Source: Dacryopinax spathularia
Lineage: Eukaryota; Basidiomycota; Dacrymycetes; Dacrymycetales; Dacrymycetaceae
NCBI GenBank assembly: GCA_037974965.1
Contig: JBBPFI010000003.1
Location: 372,001-436,000 of the forward strand
Length of the DNA stretch: 64,000 nucleotides
Direction of reading: 5' to 3'
Under the pieces are notes generated by a model, which did not search any database, was not told the origin of the DNA, and saw only the letters and a list, made by a program, of their open reading frames with translations. Made by a program: the position numbers and the translations under genes. This document shows, one piece after another, positions 61,607 through 64,000 of the stretch (its first letter is position 1; each line of letters begins with the position of its first letter).

Positions 61607-63397
61607 ATGTCGGTCAGCGATTCTGAGAAGGACGTGCCCGTCCACACCGAAGTGGTGTTGGACGAAAAAACACCCGCACAGCAACATGTCGTCGATGAGC
61701 TGGATATTCACCAAGAGGCGATCATGTCTAATGTTCGCGCCGAGGAGGTTGCAGAAGAGATGCTCTGGGTCGACGCTGCAAAAGCTGAAGCCCTCCGCAA
61801 AGAACTTGCTGAAAGTCGGCAAGGCGGCTATCGACCCATCACGGAAGAAGAGCGAAAGGCGCACTATCGCCTGAATCGGAAATTGGATCTTTATGTGCGT
61901 TCAGCAGCTATAGAGCGGCGACTACGGTAAAACTTATCTTTAGGACAGATCATTCCTTTCCTTGCATGCATATACCTTTTCAACGGCTTAGATCGGAGCA
62001 ACCTCGGCAATGCGCAGACCAACAACTTCAGCAGTGATATCGGCATCCCCGCCGCTGCCGTGAATCAGGCCAACAGCCTGTTCTTCGTCACGTACATCCC
62101 TTTCCACCCGATCATCGTCGGTTATGGCAAGAAGATGGGACAGACTCGCTTCATTGCTGTCATAGGAAGCATATGGGGCATCCTCACTATTTCCCATGCC
62201 TTCGTCAAGAACGAGGCTCAGCTGTTCGCCATCCGCCTATTGATGGGTGCGGCCGAGTGTGGCTTCTATCCCACGGCCGTTTCGTACTTATCCAACTTTT
62301 ATCCGCGTTACGACTTGGCCTTCCGGTTCTCCCTCTTCTACAGCTTCTTCGCCATCGCCGGCGCTTTCGGAGGGCTCATCGCGTTCGGCGTCTTCCAGAT
62401 CCACGGCGCGCTCCATGGCTGGCAATATTTGTTCATCATCGAGGGCATCGTCCCCATCATCCTCGCAGCTGCCGCGCCTTTCATGCTGGCGAAGGAACCG
62501 AAATCGGCGTGGTACTTGACACCACAGGAGCGAGAGTACGCCGACAAGCGCATGATCATCGATGCTGCTTCGAACTTGGACTCCACGTACAAGCTCACCA
62601 AGCGGGACATATACGAAGCGTGCATCGATTGGCGGCTCTGGGTCACGCTCGCTGCCAACATCATGTCCACTCTGGCTGGCCAAGGTCTTTCCACGTTCTT
62701 CCCTGTCGTCATCAAGGTAAGTCGGTTGTCCACTTTGAGGACGTTGATTTGGCTTACCGCACGGTAGGGGCTGGGCTATTCCGGTGCACTCGCCAATCTG
62801 ATGACTGTTCCGCCCTACGTGGCGGGTTCGGTGGTTCTTCTGCTCTTCGCATGGTCATCCGATCGGCACAGAGAGCGTACGTTCCATATCCTAGGGTACG
62901 TATATCTTGACGTCCGATATGGATAGAGGCTCACCCCGCATCGTAGGGGACTCGTGCTCGTAATTATCGGTCTGGCCTGCACGCTCGCATTGCCGCTTGA
63001 AAATACGGGCGGTCGTTACGCGGGCCTCCTCGTCCTGCTTTCAGGTTCGTTCATATCATCCCCGTTGAGCGCAGTCTGGCTCGCCGGCAACACACCGGAG
63101 CCGGGCAAGCGTGTCATCATTATCTCCTTCAATGGGTGGGGTAATCTTTCCGGCGTGATCGGCTCCCAACTCTTCTTGCCGCAATATGGACCGGACTACC
63201 GTTATCCGTTGAAGGTCACGCTTGTTTTGATCTGCACCTCCTTCCTACTGTATATTGTCGTCCACTGCCTGCTTCGCTATGCCAACAGGCTAAGAGCAAA
63301 GAAGCTGGCAACCATGACGCCGGAGGAGATCGAGGAGGAGAACAGATCGGACGTTCGGGTCGGGGACAAGAAGTGGACCTTCGTGTACGGTCTGTAG
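61607..63397 (+). CDS. MFS anion:cation symporter, allantoate/nicotinate permease type (Dal5 family)
   Basis: Plasma-membrane transporter. Exons 61607-61894, 61949-62716, 62768-62895 and 62947-63397, in phase, 544 residues. After a 95-residue charged cytosolic N-terminus come the family motifs: KLDLYIIPFLACIYLFNGLDRSNLGNA (here broken by intron 1 after KLDLY), PFHPIIVGYGKKMG, GAAECGFYPTAVSYLSNFYPRYDLAFRFS, WQYLFIIEGIVPII and the second half beginning GLGYSGALANLMTVPPYVAG. About twelve hydrophobic segments are readable. Dal5-type carriers import ureides, nicotinate, biotin precursors or related organic anions with protons; the exact substrate is unknown. The first acceptor is GGACAG, since the nearer TTTAG breaks the frame. 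Confidence 0.92.
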
Positions 63398-63747
63398 AGG
63401 ACCAAAGTCATTCCGGTGATGAACGTGTAATACCTCATGGTGCCATGCTGCTGTATGAATTGTATCAACGAAATCTGACGAAAATGATATCACGCACTGT
63501 AAGCGCTGGACGCTCATAGTTCCGCCGCACTATTGGTAGGCAATCACCCCAGATCATCAAAGCAGCACGGGGAATAAGTGATATGAGCCTCCCACTCGTC
63601 GTGCATTCCCACGGCCTGTGCGCACAACACTCTGCGAGCAAGTTAACGGATCGAGGAGGGGTAGCGACGGAGAGCTGACTGAATGGGGAGCGCGCGCCCT
63701 TGCTCCAACGTGCTTGCTCTTTCCATATTGTCGATCATACGCAGACC

Positions 63748-64000
63748 ATGTCAGCAACCGAATATGCGCTCGGCTCCTTAGCCCTTGTACTGGCCCTTCC
63801 GCATATCGCCTCCTTATCCACCTTCCTCCAGAGCCACCTGCTGAAGCGGTGCACCATCAACACCTACTTCCATTCGCCTCAATCATACGCGCTTGTCACG
63901 GGAGCGAGCGATGGAATCGGGAAGGGGGTTGCTACGGAGCTGGTCAGAAGAGGCTTGAACGTCATTATCCATGGGCGGAACAGGCAGAAGCTGGAAGGCG
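63748..64000 (+). CDS. Short-chain dehydrogenase/reductase, 5' part
   Basis: The gene begins MSATEYALGSLALVLALPH and runs off the window after 84 codons. A hydrophobic N-terminal segment (residues about 6-30) is followed by the Rossmann start ALVTGASDGIGKGVATELVRRGLNVIIHGRN, with the TGxxxGIG nucleotide-binding motif and an Arg after the second strand that favours NADP(H). An N-terminal membrane anchor plus this motif is usual for 17-beta-hydroxysteroid or 3-ketoacyl-CoA reductase-type SDRs at the ER. The assignment beyond SDR is open because the catalytic YxxxK lies outside the window. Confidence 0.85.
   Translation, partial: MSATEYALGSLALVLALPHIASLSTFLQSHLLKRCTINTYFHSPQSYALVTGASDGIGKGVATELVRRGLNVIIHGRNRQKLEG

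Overview
The window is nuclear DNA of a filamentous basidiomycete, most likely an Agaricomycete. Genes are densely packed and split by introns of about 45-60 bp with GTRNGT donors. Several proteins are clear fungal orthologues (ARG7, PAF1, POL1, RPL33/eL33, MMS2, HSE1, BUD20). F-box and BTB proteins of the mushroom type are present, and the two large DNA transposons belong to families that are abundant in Agaricomycetes. All gene models were worked out by eye from reading frames, splice sites and family motifs, with no search, so family names are recognition and exon edges are inferences.

Layout. 1.7-3.1 kb: membrane-anchored hypothetical protein (+). 3.4-5.0 kb: ARG7 (-). 5589-15973: a 10.4-kb CACTA-type (Plavaka-like, Tnp2) transposon with CACCGCG termini and an ATT target duplication, inserted in the divergent ARG7/PAF1 promoter. 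It carries four gene-like units, one of them the transposase, which has two visible lesions. 16.1-18.3 kb: PAF1 (+). 18.7-21.6 kb: a large disordered protein (-). 21.6-24.8 kb: no recognisable gene. 24.85-25.6 kb: single-pass membrane protein (+). 26.1-26.9 kb: flavin-reductase-like protein (+). 27.0-32.1 kb: POL1 (-). 32.9-33.5 kb: RPL33 (-). 34.4-35.0 kb: MMS2 (-), divergent from HSE1 (+, 35.3-38.0 kb). 38.4-44.1 kb: F-box, BUD20, F-box/WD-like and BTB genes.

44269-59557: a second element, 15.3 kb, with 186-bp terminal inverted repeats that differ at only one position I could see and a 6-bp TACTTA target duplication. It encodes a KDZ (Kyakuja-Dileera-Zisupton) transposase and about six unrecognised proteins. 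It sits about 140 bp upstream of the BTB gene. Beyond it are a 2-oxoglutarate/Fe(II) oxygenase (-), an MFS allantoate/nicotinate-type permease (+) and the 5' part of an SDR gene (+) that runs off the window.

Most unusual signal. Inside the CACTA element, and as far as I can see nowhere else in the window, a conserved arm of about 23 nt (core CCAGCACAACTACATCAC) recurs at 15 sites. Most copies lie in introns of the element's own genes, nearly always sense-oriented to the host gene on either strand. Several sites are hairpins whose outer arms are conserved while the inner stems differ in sequence but still pair. The element also has rows of unrelated perfect palindromes near both ends and between genes. 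This looks like an introner-like intron repeat or structured-intron system confined to one transposon.
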